Shown here: in pieces, positions 32,446-41,232 of the stretch
How the letters are laid out: every line of letters starts with the position of its first letter
How positions within the stretch are numbered: position 1 is the first letter of the stretch
Assembly (NCBI RefSeq): GCF_900100335.1
Contig: NZ_FNFE01000002.1
Span: forward strand, 558,001 to 622,000
Length of the DNA stretch: 64,000 nt
Origin: Natronorubrum texcoconense
GTDB lineage: Archaea; Halobacteriota; Halobacteria; Halobacteriales; Natrialbaceae
Direction of reading: 5' to 3'
Position numbers and translations under genes: made by a program
Notes under the pieces: model-generated
What the model saw: the letters and a program-made list of their open reading frames with translations, nothing else
Database searches by the model: none
What the model was told of the DNA's origin: nothing

Positions 32446-34133
32446 CAGTGGGTTACCTCCGTTTCGGTGTCGCTCGTCGATTCGCTCTCGGTCTCTGCGC
32501 CCTCGTCAGCTCCGGACTCGTCGAGGATGCCCTCGACGAGTCCCAAAAACGGCGGGCTCGGCTGACCGGGCCGAGAGGTGTACTCGGGGTGGAACTGCGT
32601 CCCGAAGAAGAACGGGTGGTCCTCGAGTTCGAGGATCTCCATCCGGTTTCCGGCCGTACCCGAAAACGTCAGCGGCTCGTCCTCGAAGTCGTCGAAGTAC
32701 TCGGGGTTGACCTCGTAGCGGTGGCGGTGGCGCTCCGTACAGGATGTGTCGTCGTAGAGCTCGTACGCCAGCGTCTCGGGTTCGATGACGGTCGTGTGCT
32801 CGCCGAGTCGCATCGTCCCGCCCATATCCTGGACCTCGTACTGCTCGGGGAGAATGTCGATGACGGGGTGTGGGGTGTCCTCGACCATCTCCGCGGAGTG
32901 GGCGCCCTCGAATCCCAGTACGTTCCGGGCGTACTCGACGACGGCCATCTGGAAGCCGAGGCAGAGTCCCAAGAAGGGAACGTCGTTCTCGCGGGCGTAG
33001 CGAACGGCCTCGATCTTCCCCTCCGAGCCGCGCATCCCGAAGCCGCCGGGGACGATGACGCCGTCGACGTCCTCGAGTTGCCCCTCGTGGCCGTCGGCCA
33101 TCTCGTCGGCCGGCACCCAGTGGACGTTGACGTCGACGCCGACCTCGAAGCCGGCGTGTTTCAGCGACTCGTGGATCGACATGTAGGCGTCCTCGAGGTC
33201 GTATTTCCCGACCAGCGCGATGTCGATCTCGCCGTCCTTTTCGGTGGTGACGATCTTGCGCCAGTCGTTCGTGCGCTCCGCGGGCGGCAGGGCGTCTTCG
33301 GCCATCCCGAAGTGCTCCAAGACGTACTGGTCGAGCCCCTCCTCCTCGACCATCAGCGGGACGTGATAGACGTCCTCGACGTCCGGGTTGGAGAACACGG
33401 CGTCGGTCGGAATGTCACAGAACAGCGCGATCTTCTCTTTCGTTTCGGGCTCGAGCCGATCCTCACAGCGGCCGACGATGACGTCGGGCTGGAGCCCGAT
33501 CGAGCGCACTTCCTTGACGGAGTGCTGGGTCGGCTTCGTCTTCTGCTCGCCGTTTTTCGAGTACGGGACGAGCGTGACGTGCGTGAAGAGGACGTTCTCC
33601 TCGGGTTCCTCGTGGGCGAACTGGCGCAACGCCTCGAGGTAGGGCATCCCCTCGATGTCGCCCACGGTGCCGCCGACCTCGATGATACAGACGTCAGTAC
33701 CTTCGGCGGCCTCCCGAATCCGGCGCTTGATGTCGTCGGTGATGTGCGGGATGATCTGGACCGTCTTCCCGAGGTAGTCGCCCGCGCGCTCCTTCTCGAT
33801 GACGTGCTGGTAGGTCTTCCCGGTGGTGATGTTGTGGTCCGAGGTCATGTCGATGTCGAGGAACCGTTCGTAGTTCCCTAAATCGAGGTCGACCTCGCCG
33901 CCGTCCTCCAGAACGTAAACTTCCCCGTGTTGGTACGGATTCATCGTCCCCGCGTCGACGTTGAGATACGGGTCGATCTTGACCGCGGTGACGTCGAACC
34001 CGGCGTTTTTGAGGAGCCGGCCGGTGCTCGCGGCCGTGATCCCCTTACCGAGTCCCGACATCACGCCGCCGGTGACGAAGATGAACTTGTTCCCCAGGGA
34101 AGGGTCATAATGAGTGTCCGATTCCGTCGGCAT
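32445..34133 (-). CDS. pyrG: CTP synthase
   Basis: PyrG aminates UTP to CTP. The 562-residue protein has the amidoligase P-loop [34 protein letters not shown], and the glutaminase domain with Cys in [13 protein letters not shown] and the His-Pro-Glu of [10 protein letters not shown]. The last 25 residues are an acidic/Ser/Thr tail. First gene of the pyrG-guaA operon, with a one-base overlap to guaA. Confidence 0.97.
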   Translation of the reverse strand: MPTESDTHYDPSLGNKFIFVTGGVMSGLGKGITAASTGRLLKNAGFDVTAVKIDPYLNVDAGTMNPYQHGEVYVLEDGGEVDLDLGNYERFLDIDMTSDHNITTGKTYQHVIEKERAGDYLGKTVQIIPHITDDIKRRIREAAEGTDVCIIEVGGTVGDIEGMPYLEALRQFAHEEPEENVLFTHVTLVPYSKNGEQKTKPTQHSVKEVRSIGLQPDVIVGRCEDRLEPETKEKIALFCDIPTDAVFSNPDVEDVYHVPLMVEEEGLDQYVLEHFGMAEDALPPAERTNDWRKIVTTEKDGEIDIALVGKYDLEDAYMSIHESLKHAGFEVGVDVNVHWVPADEMADGHEGQLEDVDGVIVPGGFGMRGSEGKIEAVRYARENDVPFLGLCLGFQMAVVEYARNVLGFEGAHSAEMVEDTPHPVIDILPEQYEVQDMGGTMRLGEHTTVIEPETLAYELYDDTSCTERHRHRYEVNPEYFDDFEDEPLTFSGTAGNRMEILELEDHPFFFGTQFHPEYTSRPGQPSPPFLGLVEGILDESGADEGAETESESTSDTETEVTH

Positions 34134-34282
34134 ACCGACTGTCCGCGTGAGCGGTTGAAAACGATTTCGGGAGCGGCCCGCCAGCGAGAGCCACTGTCAT
34201 ACTCGAGCGTGACAGGACCGTCGGTCACCGGTACGCCCTCAGCACCTCGTCCACGGGGTTCCGCCACCGGTTTTCTCGCCCG

Positions 34283-34636
34283 CTACTGCGGATTCTCATC
34301 CTGTACTTCGACGATCGCCGCCTGCTCTATGGACTCCATCCCGCCGCCCGTACGGAACTGGATCGTGTACCCAGGAAGGCCCGGATCCGTCTCGTCGGTC
34401 GGCTCCTGCGGAACGGATATCGCCGTGATCCCGTCGAGCGAGACGGATCGCCGTTGGATCGGATCGCCCTCGTACTCGACGGTCTCCCAAATTTCGGCGT
34501 CGAACTCCTCGATGTCGGCTCCGAAATAGGACTCCGAGTCCGGATTGACCGAATCCTCGGTCTGGGATTCGCCGGTCGTCCGGTTGTCGTCGAACTGGAC
34601 TTCCTCGTGTTTGTACTGGTACAATTGAACGAGCAT
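34283..34636 (-). CDS. Haloarchaeal protein of unknown function
   Basis: A 117-residue acidic protein beginning MLVQLYQYKHEEVQFDDN, with a predicted beta-rich C-terminal part (GLPGYTIQFRTGGGMESIEQ). It has no membrane segment and no catalytic motif. The first in-frame ATG is at 34651 (MVDRR); ATG 34636 gives the more plausible start next to an AT-rich element at 34655-34680. Function not recognised. Confidence 0.6.
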   Translation of the reverse strand: MLVQLYQYKHEEVQFDDNRTTGESQTEDSVNPDSESYFGADIEEFDAEIWETVEYEGDPIQRRSVSLDGITAISVPQEPTDETDPGLPGYTIQFRTGGGMESIEQAAIVEVQDENPQ

Positions 34637-34721
34637 ACGACGGTCCACCACGAACAGCGTGATAATGGTTACAGGGAGTCGTGGACCGTCGGCCGAACTC
34701 CGGCGATCCGTGTCCGAATTA

Positions 34722-34728
34722 TTTTATA
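34722..34728 (+). promoter_or_regulatory. TATA box of the leaderless membrane-protein gene
   Basis: The heptamer ttttata lies 26-32 bases before the GTG start at 34754. At standard archaeal spacing transcription would begin at or next to the start codon, so this supports a leaderless mRNA and the choice of the GTG start. Confidence 0.6.
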
Positions 34729-34753
34729 GCAAACCGACAACTAGTGAGACACT

Positions 34754-35677
34754 GTGGCGTCCCACGAACGACGTTCGATCCCCAAACAGACCGGCGAGGA
34801 GCTCGATATCGGCTTCAAGGCCGCAATCGGCTTCTATCTCGGAATTATCGTCGCCGGGCTGGCGACGGTCGCCGGAATCGTCGCCGACGCGTCGATGGCA
34901 GCGATCCTCGCGACCGCACCCAGTACGGTGACAGCCGTCCTGGTCCTCGCCTTAATTTTCGGCGATCGACTCCGCGGCCTGCCGGAACGGATCGGCCTGA
35001 GCCGGAGTCGACGGCTCGGCTGTTATCTCCCCGCAGTTGCCTTCGCCTCGATGCTCGTCGTGCCCGCGTTCGCCCCGCTCGAGTATTCCGCGCGGCTGAC
35101 CACTGTCACGATTGCTTTCACCGTGCTCACCGCCACCGTCGCCGTCGGCGTGGCCCGAATGACTCGCAACAGATACGTGGCCGCCGCGACCGCGGACGAA
35201 CCGACGGCCACCTGGTCGTGGCAAAACGCCCGGTTCCACAGCGGCGTCTGGGACATTCTCACCACCGTCGGCGCGCTCCTATTGGTCGCCGGCGGCCTCG
35301 TCGGCATCTATACGGGACACACCAACGGAATGTGGTTTCTGCTCTACGGCGGGTTCTGGCTGTTCATGCAGTGGAGCGAAACGAACGGCTGGTTCGATGC
35401 GGACGACGAGGACGGCTCGAAACGATGGGGCTCGAGCGACCTCCGCGCTCACGAGGCCGGGATCGTTCTCGACCGGGGCCACCAGCAAAAACTCGTGCCG
35501 TGGGACGCGATCGACGACGTTCGACTGACCGACGACGAACTCGTCGTAGAGCGCGGCCGCTGGCTCGATATCCGCTGCGATCGATCGGCCATCGACGACC
35601 CCGAGAGCGTTCTCGAGGGAATCCAACACGCACGCGAGCGAGCCGAACGCTCCCGAACGGCGGAGTTTACACACTGA
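34754..35677 (+). CDS. Membrane protein with C-terminal PH-like domain
   Basis: A 307-residue protein. About six transmembrane segments occupy residues 20-205 in two groups (20-70, 90-135, 165-205). The C-terminal cytoplasmic part (about 225-300) has a PH-like beta arrangement (AGIVLDRGHQQKLVPWDAID, then DDVRLTDDELVV). It looks like a bacterial-PH-like membrane protein of unknown function. The GTG start follows the TATA box described above. Confidence 0.7.
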   Translation: MASHERRSIPKQTGEELDIGFKAAIGFYLGIIVAGLATVAGIVADASMAAILATAPSTVTAVLVLALIFGDRLRGLPERIGLSRSRRLGCYLPAVAFASMLVVPAFAPLEYSARLTTVTIAFTVLTATVAVGVARMTRNRYVAAATADEPTATWSWQNARFHSGVWDILTTVGALLLVAGGLVGIYTGHTNGMWFLLYGGFWLFMQWSETNGWFDADDEDGSKRWGSSDLRAHEAGIVLDRGHQQKLVPWDAIDDVRLTDDELVVERGRWLDIRCDRSAIDDPESVLEGIQHARERAERSRTAEFTH

Positions 35678-35703
35678 AGTGGGCGGGGTGTCTGCTCTCG
35701 CGT

Positions 35704-36078
35704 ATGGCTGATCTTTTCGTCACCGTCGATGGCCGCTCGCTCGAGGCGACCTGGACCGACGACGCACCCGAAACGAAGGCGGCACTCGAATCGGCGCTCC
35801 CCGTCGCCGGCGACGGAGTTCGCTGGGGTGAGGAACTCTACTTCGATCTCGCGCTCGACGCGCCGCCGGAGAACGCTCGAGAGGCGGTTCCCGAAGGCGC
35901 GATCGCCTACTGGCCGGCGGGGAGCAAACTGTGTCTGTTCTGGGGCGAGACGCCCGCCAGTCAGGATGGAGAACCGCGGGCCGCCGCGCCCGTCACCGTC
36001 GTCGCGCTGCTCGAGGACGTGTCGGCGTTGAGTGACCTCGAGGGAGGGGCTCGAGTACAACTCGAACGAGCTGAGTGA
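35704..36078 (+). CDS. Cyclophilin-like fold protein
   Basis: A 124-residue protein starting MADLFVTVDGRSLEATWTDD. The beta-rich pattern with ALPVAGDGVRWGEELYFDL and IAYWPAGSKLCLFWGETPAS matches small cyclophilin-like proteins (TM1367/DUF3830 type). No prolyl-isomerase active site is evident. ATG 35704 is 27 bases after the upstream membrane-protein gene, so co-transcription is likely. Confidence 0.75.
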   Translation: MADLFVTVDGRSLEATWTDDAPETKAALESALPVAGDGVRWGEELYFDLALDAPPENAREAVPEGAIAYWPAGSKLCLFWGETPASQDGEPRAAAPVTVVALLEDVSALSDLEGGARVQLERAE

Positions 36079-36086
36079 AAGCGAAT

Positions 36087-36290
36087 TTAGGTTCGGTCGC
36101 GGGGGATCGATCCGGGCTCACGAACTTGTCCGCCGTATTTGGAGAGGACGATCCACTGGGGAACGGCGAGTGCCGCGAGCAGTACACCGGTAGCGAGTGC
36201 GATCGTCGTCGAACCGATCGCCAGTCCGTAGAAGAGTCCGGCTCCCAGGACGACGTACAACATGGCAAGCACCCAGACGAGCTGATTCAT
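36087..36290 (-). CDS. Small two-helix membrane protein
   Basis: A 67-residue protein with two hydrophobic helices (about residues 3-23 and 27-49: MNQLVWVLAMLYVVLGAGLF, then ALATGVLLAALAVPQWIVL) and a polar tail ending RDRT. It starts at ATG 36290; the longer reading frame upstream is a shadow of the infB-fragment region. Convergent with the cyclophilin-like gene. Function unknown. Confidence 0.65.
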   Translation of the reverse strand: MNQLVWVLAMLYVVLGAGLFYGLAIGSTTIALATGVLLAALAVPQWIVLSKYGGQVREPGSIPRDRT

Positions 36291-36360
36291 ATGAATTATA
36301 GGCTTCCCGATATGATAAGGGTAGCGACCAGCTCTGCCCGACCAATCGGCAGAGATCGCT

Positions 36361-36427
36361 ACTTGCCCTAGAACGGGTCCCGACTGCGCTGCTTGTCGAG
36401 GTACATGTTCAGCGCCTCGAGTTCGTC
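36361..36427 (-). pseudogene. Displaced fragment of the infB 3' end
   Basis: These 67 bases match 37184-37250, the last 22 codons of infB, at 65 positions. One of the two differences turns the penultimate Trp codon (TGG) into a TAG stop; the other is silent in effect. The fragment has no start or upstream frame and cannot be a gene. It marks the left edge of the vapBC islet. Confidence 0.9.
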
Positions 36428-36477
36428 GGTACCAGTTGGCCCACTGGGCACCGAGTGAGAGAGCGAAAAGCCCTTGC

Positions 36478-36493
36478 GTTTGTGTACACAAAC
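36478..36493. promoter_or_regulatory. Candidate VapB operator
   Basis: A 16-base perfect palindrome, gtttgtgt/acacaaac, ends nine bases before the vapB ATG at 36502. Antitoxins of this class usually repress their own promoter by binding such a palindrome next to the start codon. Autoregulation is inferred from position and symmetry. Confidence 0.6.
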
Positions 36494-36501
36494 ACAAATG
36501 C

Positions 36502-36789
36502 ATGGGGACGAAGACGATCGGACTCAGAGACGATGTTTATGAGCGCTTGAAAGCGAGAAAACGGGACGAGGAGAGCTTTACCGAACTCGTCGATCGCTTG
36601 CTCGAGGACTCCGATCCGGACTGGCGTGAGGGGTTCGGGACGCTGCCGGAAGCGGAGGGAGCGGAACTCGACGCGATCGTCTCCGACTCTCGAACTCGAC
36701 TAAGTGACGGGCTCTCTGAACGACAGAACGAAGCGCTGGAACTCCTCTCGGACGAGGACCACGAGGACGATGACCCGAAAACTGCTTGA
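36502..36789 (+). CDS. vapB: VapB-family antitoxin
   Basis: A 95-residue antitoxin. The N-terminus MGTKTIGLRDDVYERLKARK is a ribbon-helix-helix/DUF217-type DNA-binding segment (KTIGLRDDVY, then ESFTELVDRLL). The C-terminal part is acidic and probably disordered, the usual toxin-neutralising tail. Its end overlaps the toxin gene start by 20 bases, the standard translational coupling. Base composition is less GC-rich than neighbouring infB. Confidence 0.9.
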   Translation: MGTKTIGLRDDVYERLKARKRDEESFTELVDRLLEDSDPDWREGFGTLPEAEGAELDAIVSDSRTRLSDGLSERQNEALELLSDEDHEDDDPKTA

Positions 36790-37180
36790 TACGACGTTTT
36801 TGATCCACTACTGGGCTGGAACGCCGGCCGTCGAGGACTACCTCGACGAGCACGAACAAACAACCGAGTTCGTCACGACGCCGATTAACCTCAAAGAGAT
36901 CGTCGTTGGACGAACACTCCAGGGTAAATTCGATCGAACGGAGATACACTCGACGTTCGAATGGGTGGATATCGTCCCGTTCGGATCCGAACATGCCTTC
37001 CACGCGGGCGAACTCGAGGCGGAGCTTCGGAGCACTGATGGACACAATCAGGACAAACTCAATTCGCTGACTGCGGATCTCCTGATAGCTGCTGTTGCAA
37101 AAGCGCTCGATATTCCCGTCGTGACGCGAAATACGGACGATTTCGAACTGCTCGGCGGTGTCGACGTGGAAACGTACTAA
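36770..37180 (+). CDS. vapC: VapC-family PIN-domain toxin
   Basis: A 136-residue PIN ribonuclease toxin. The acidic active-site residues are visible: Asp7 in KLLDTTFLI, Glu43 in LKEIVV, and the Asp cluster in SLTADLLIAAVAKA and RNTDDFELL. VapC toxins cleave tRNA or rRNA when free of antitoxin. Translated from ATG 36770, overlapping vapB. Its stop codon is one base away from the end of infB on the opposite strand, which shows how tightly the islet abuts that gene. Confidence 0.9.
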   Translation: MTRKLLDTTFLIHYWAGTPAVEDYLDEHEQTTEFVTTPINLKEIVVGRTLQGKFDRTEIHSTFEWVDIVPFGSEHAFHAGELEAELRSTDGHNQDKLNSLTADLLIAAVAKALDIPVVTRNTDDFELLGGVDVETY

Positions 37181-37181
37181 T

Positions 37182-38981
37182 TCACTTGCCCCAGAACGGG
37201 TCCCGACTGCGCTGTTTGTCGAGGTACATGTTCAGCGCCTCGAGTTCGTCACCGGGGATTTCGCTCGCGAGTTCCTGCTCTAAGATCTTCGCGTGTTTCT
37301 CCGGGATCTGGATCCAAAGTTCGTCGTCCTCCTCGATCTGACGACCGACGGTCGGGCCGTCGATAGCGACCGAAACGCGGTTGCCCGCGCGGGCTTCGTC
37401 CACGTCCTCGCCCTGTTCCTGAATTCCCTTGACCTGCCCGACGCGGTTGGGTTCGTTGTTCTCGAACTTGACGACGTTCGCGTTGTTCTGTACCGTCCCC
37501 GAGTTCACCTCGACGCCGACGACCGCGGGGTCGTTCTGGCGGAAGGTGTGATCCGGCAGGATTCGGAATCGGGCCGGTCGAATCACGTTCTCGAGGATCG
37601 TGTCCTGCTGGGCGCGCTCGAGTTCGTCGACGAACTCCTCGTACTCCTCGATGAGCTGGTAGATGACCTCGTCCGTGAAGATCCGCACGTCGTCGTTCTT
37701 GGCTCGCTGTTCGGCGTCGCCGAGCACGTCGACGTTGAAGCCGAGGATAACGCGCTGTTTCGGCTCCTCGGCCGTCGAGGCGACCGAGACGTCCCGGGGC
37801 GCGATGTCGCCGACTTCCGCCCGGACGATGGGCAACTCCACCTCGTCGAGCGCGTCGGCCATCGCCTCGAGGCTGCCCAGAGTGTCGGCCTTGACGACGA
37901 CGCCCTGCTCTTCGGTGTCGACGGCGATGTCCGCAAGTTCGGCCCGTACTTCGCCGACGACGTCCTCGAGCGGCCGGTCGCGAACGACGCGGACCGGCGC
38001 GCCGGCCATCGCGTCCGCGAGGTCGGGCGCGGCGACCTTGATCCCCGAGGCCGCGGACACCTCGTCGACTTTTTCGAACCGGCTCTCGGTCCGAATTTCG
38101 GCGAGCGGGCGGGGTTGGAGCAGGGCGCGAACGTCGGTGACAATCGGTTCGTTCTTTCCGCCGATGACGATCTGGTCGTCGGCCCTGATCGTCCCGTCGT
38201 AGAGGACGGTGTCGATGGTCGTCCCGAACCCTTTCTCGTCTTTGACCTCGAGGACGGTGCCGACGCCGGGGCCAGTGACGTCGATCTCCATCTCCTCTTT
38301 CATGTAGCGCTGGGAGAGCCCCATCATCACCGTCAGGAGATCGGGGACGCCCTCGCCGGTCATCGCCGAGACGGGGACGACGCCGACGTTGCGCTGGAAG
38401 TTTTGGACCCGCCAGTAGAGGTCGGCCGAGAACCCTTCGTCGCTCAGGTTCCCGATGATTTCGTAGAGCTTTTCGTCGAGGCGCGAGCGGACGCGATCCG
38501 ACTGGGCCTCGTAGGTGTCGTTGATCGGCGAGTCCTCGTTGACGTTCCAGCCGGGGACGGTGTCGATCTTGTTCGCCGCGACGATAAACGGCGTCTGGGA
38601 GCGACTGAGGATTTCTAAGGCCTCGAGCGTCTGGGGCTGAAAGCCGTCGTTGACGTCGACGACGAGGATGGCGATATCCGCCAGCGCACCGCCGCGAGAG
38701 CGCAGCGTCGTAAAGGAGTGATGACCCGGCGTATCGATAAAGAGGAGGCCGGGGAGATCGAAGTCGTCCGGATCGACGAGATCGCCCGCGATGGTGGAGA
38801 TGATGTCCAGCGGGACGGCCGTCGCGCCGATGTGCTGGGTAATCGCCCCTGCTTCGCCCTCGATGACCGCAGAGCCGCGTATTTTATCGAGGAGACTGGT
38901 CTTGCCGTGATCGACGTGTCCGAGGACGGCGACGATCGGTGTTCTGAGAGATGTTGGGTCGCGCGTATCCGTATTCGACAT
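37182..38981 (-). CDS. infB: Translation initiation factor aIF5B (IF-2)
   Basis: A 599-residue GTPase that promotes initiator-tRNA binding and subunit joining. G-domain motifs: GHVDHGKTSLLDKI (G1), DTPGHHSF (G3), VAANKID (G4). Beta-barrel domain II, alpha/beta domain III and a C-terminal domain follow, ending with MYLDKQRSRDPFWGK. No intein is present. The archaeal eIF5B-type layout, without the long bacterial N-terminal extension, is clear. The last 22 codons are duplicated about 820 bases to the left, at the far side of vapBC. Confidence 0.96.
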   Translation of the reverse strand: MSNTDTRDPTSLRTPIVAVLGHVDHGKTSLLDKIRGSAVIEGEAGAITQHIGATAVPLDIISTIAGDLVDPDDFDLPGLLFIDTPGHHSFTTLRSRGGALADIAILVVDVNDGFQPQTLEALEILSRSQTPFIVAANKIDTVPGWNVNEDSPINDTYEAQSDRVRSRLDEKLYEIIGNLSDEGFSADLYWRVQNFQRNVGVVPVSAMTGEGVPDLLTVMMGLSQRYMKEEMEIDVTGPGVGTVLEVKDEKGFGTTIDTVLYDGTIRADDQIVIGGKNEPIVTDVRALLQPRPLAEIRTESRFEKVDEVSAASGIKVAAPDLADAMAGAPVRVVRDRPLEDVVGEVRAELADIAVDTEEQGVVVKADTLGSLEAMADALDEVELPIVRAEVGDIAPRDVSVASTAEEPKQRVILGFNVDVLGDAEQRAKNDDVRIFTDEVIYQLIEEYEEFVDELERAQQDTILENVIRPARFRILPDHTFRQNDPAVVGVEVNSGTVQNNANVVKFENNEPNRVGQVKGIQEQGEDVDEARAGNRVSVAIDGPTVGRQIEEDDELWIQIPEKHAKILEQELASEIPGDELEALNMYLDKQRSRDPFWGK

Positions 38982-39085
38982 GGTGAACCACCCGAGAAGG
39001 TCTTATCTAACGCGTCGGTAGAGCGGTAGTTAAACCCATCGTCATCCGCGGCCGCGTCGACGGCGATGGCGAGGGGTTCGTCATA

Positions 39086-39159
39086 CTGTCGGACAGAAGT
39101 CAATGAAGAGAATTCGCTGGACGGGAGCGGCGAATTTTCACACTAGTTCTGTCCGACAG
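39086..39159. promoter_or_regulatory. Nested inverted repeats upstream of the PRC-barrel gene
   Basis: The 13-base arms ctgtcggacagaa (39086-39098) and ttctgtccgacag (39147-39159) are perfect inverted repeats. Inside them a 7-base pair aattcgc (39111-39117) / gcgaatt (39130-39136) can also pair. Each outer arm is itself nearly palindromic around CTGTC-S-GACAG. It may be two operator sites 61 bases apart or a hairpin element, between infB and the PRC-barrel gene. Confidence 0.5.
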
Positions 39160-39277
39160 GGTCACTGTGTACCATGGGTCGAGACGACTGCGAACCGCCG
39201 CCGATATCAGTCGCCGCGACCGACGTCCGTCTGACGACGCCGTGGTTTTTAATACCGATTAGTAAGAACGGGTATGC

Positions 39278-39523
39278 ATGAGCGATATACTCGCTGAAAA
39301 TCTCTCGGGGAAGTCCGTCATGGGTTCCGACGGCACTGAACTGGGACTGCTCTACAACATCACGATGGATCTCAAGTCCGGCAAACTGCACAACCTCGTC
39401 ATCGAACCCGACGAAGAGCTGCCGTCCCGGGCGGTCGACTTCGACCGCGACGACGGCGGCCGGTTCCTCGTTCCCGTCAACCGCGTCCAAGCGGTGAAAG
39501 ACTACATCGTCGTCCAGCGCTAA
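39278..39523 (+). CDS. PRC-barrel domain protein
   Basis: An 81-residue protein consisting of a single PRC-barrel: SDILAENLSGKSVMGSDGTE, GLLYNITMDLKSGKLHNLVI, then FLVPVNRVQAVKDYIVVQ. Archaeal stand-alone PRC barrels are linked to RNA processing and cell-division assembly. Here it lies four bases upstream of nob1, so a link to ribosome maturation is a reasonable inference. Start ATG 39278 follows a TATA-like tttttaat element at about 39244. Confidence 0.88.
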   Translation: MSDILAENLSGKSVMGSDGTELGLLYNITMDLKSGKLHNLVIEPDEELPSRAVDFDRDDGGRFLVPVNRVQAVKDYIVVQR

Positions 39524-39527
39524 CGGA

Positions 39528-39986
39528 ATGTACATTCTCGACTCCTCGGCGTTTATCCACGACTTTCACACGACAGAACAGACTGCAACGATCCCGCTCG
39601 TCCGCGAGGAACTCGAGGACGAATCTGCCTATCGCTACGACGCGATGGAAGGCTCGGGGATGCACATCCACATCCCCAACGAGGACACGACCGAGAAGGT
39701 TCGGCGTGCGGCCAAAGAGTCCGGTGATCTGGACGTCCTCTCCGACACCGACATCCGACTCGTCGCGGCGAGTTTCGAACTCGACGGAACGCTCGTGACC
39801 GACGACTACGCGATGCAGAACGTCGCCGAAAAGCTCAACGTCGAGGTCGAAGTGATCGCCCGGGAAGGGATCGACGAACAGCGACACTGGCACTACCAGT
39901 GTCAGGGCTGTGGCCGCGAGTTCGACGAACAGAAGGATCGCTGTCCGATCTGTGGCTCGGAACTGGCGCGCAAGAACCCGTCGTAA
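39528..39986 (+). CDS. nob1: rRNA maturation endonuclease Nob1
   Basis: Nob1 cuts pre-16S rRNA at its 3' end. The 152-residue protein has a PIN domain (Asp5 in YILDSSAFI, acidic cluster DTDIRLVAAS near 73-75, and VTDDYAMQNVA near 90-100). A rubredoxin-type zinc ribbon follows, with Cys125, 128, 139 and 142. Length and layout match archaeal Nob1. It is coupled to the PRC-barrel gene. Confidence 0.95.
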   Translation: MYILDSSAFIHDFHTTEQTATIPLVREELEDESAYRYDAMEGSGMHIHIPNEDTTEKVRRAAKESGDLDVLSDTDIRLVAASFELDGTLVTDDYAMQNVAEKLNVEVEVIAREGIDEQRHWHYQCQGCGREFDEQKDRCPICGSELARKNPS

Positions 39987-40026
39987 CCGATCGTCGTCGC
40001 GATTCTACGGCCCCAGGACTCCGTCA

Positions 40027-41148
40027 CTACAGCAACAGCGTCGCGAAGACGACCGCGTTGTAACAGCCGTGAACGAGCGCCGGCACGACCAGATTCTCGG
40101 TTCGTTCGTAGAGCACGCCGAGTATCAGCGAGAGCACGAACAACAGCGAGAGGCTCGCGAGAAGTTCGCCCGCCCCCGCGGTCGCGTAGGCCAGGATGTG
40201 GACCAGCGTAAAGACGACGCTCGCGACGACGACGGCCCCGTACCGGGAGAACGTCCCGTAGAGGGACTTCTGGACGACGTTCCGGTAGAGGAGTTCCTCG
40301 AACGGGCCGACGACCAACACCATCGCGGGGATGATGACGTACAACAGATCGGGGTTCTCGACCACCCGCTGTGTCGTCGTGTGCTCGGAGGACTCGATGC
40401 CGAGCACCTCCATGAGCGCCGAAACACCGAGATTCGCGCCGAGTATCAGGATCAGGCCGACGACGATCCAACCGACCGTCCGGAGCGTCGGTCGCTCGAG
40501 GTCGACAAACGACAGGTCGCGTTCGCGAAGGGCGAGGTAGCCGACCGTAACGGCGCCGAGTCCGACCGCGAACGCGAGGTACTCGATTACCGTCCACGCC
40601 AGTTCCGGGGCCTCACCCCCTGCTAGCTGTACCGGAATCGAGAGAAAGATCGACGCGACCGTGATACCGACCAGTCCGGCGACGCCGAGCACCGTCATCT
40701 CGACCGTCTGTCCGAGTCGGTGGAACAGCCCCGGTCCCGAGATGCCGGTGCGATCGGCGACGCCGACGCCGACGGCGGCCGTCGCCAGGAAAAACGCCAC
40801 GAACAGCAGCGAGATCGACCACTCGAGGCCCGGAAGCGCGACCGAGCCGAGGGTCCCCTGCGTGATCGCGTAGCCCGAGCAGGCGACGGCGACGAGACTC
40901 GAGCCAGCGGCGACCGATCCGGAAATATGGCGCTCGAGGAACCCGTGTCGGCGGGCGAGAAAGGCGCCGGTAGCCACGAGCGCGGCGGCCGCCGCGGCCC
41001 AGAGGGCGGGGTCGTCGACTCCGCGGCGAATTGGAATCAGAAGCGCGACAAGGGCGACGGCCGAGAGGGCGGTTCCGGCGGTCGGCACTACGGCCGTCGA
41101 CGAACGCTGGACGCCGTCGCCGTCGGCCGTCCGTGCGGTGTCGCTCAT
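40027..41148 (-). CDS. CPBP-family intramembrane protease
   Basis: A 373-residue membrane protein with about ten transmembrane segments. The C-terminal half is the CPBP domain: EELLYRNVVQKSLYGTFSRY (EExxxR), VFTLVHILAYATAGAGELL with the conserved His, and VHGCYNAVVFATLLL. The long N-terminal half is a second membrane unit not found in the protein at 11419-12192. The role is proteolysis of prenylated or other membrane peptides by analogy; substrate unknown. Confidence 0.87.
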   Translation of the reverse strand: MSDTARTADGDGVQRSSTAVVPTAGTALSAVALVALLIPIRRGVDDPALWAAAAAALVATGAFLARRHGFLERHISGSVAAGSSLVAVACSGYAITQGTLGSVALPGLEWSISLLFVAFFLATAAVGVGVADRTGISGPGLFHRLGQTVEMTVLGVAGLVGITVASIFLSIPVQLAGGEAPELAWTVIEYLAFAVGLGAVTVGYLALRERDLSFVDLERPTLRTVGWIVVGLILILGANLGVSALMEVLGIESSEHTTTQRVVENPDLLYVIIPAMVLVVGPFEELLYRNVVQKSLYGTFSRYGAVVVASVVFTLVHILAYATAGAGELLASLSLLFVLSLILGVLYERTENLVVPALVHGCYNAVVFATLLL

Positions 41149-41232
41149 AGGAGGGTGTTCTCCTGCGCGCTCTTAGGCGAACCGGAACGGAGCGAAACGA
41201 TCGGGCGGGTTGTCGATCCGCTGGAGGATGAC

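Larger units (their letters stand above)
36361..37250. repeat. Direct repeat of the infB 3' end flanking the vapBC islet
   Basis: The left copy is 36361-36427 and the right copy is 37184-37250, both in the same orientation with two mismatches over 67 bases. The interval contains only the vapBC pair and its promoter (about 756 bases). No integrase, resolvase or transposase gene is inside. The layout resembles a site-specific insertion that restores a gene end and leaves a displaced copy, as att sites in tRNA genes do, though here the target is a translation-factor gene. Confidence 0.85.
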
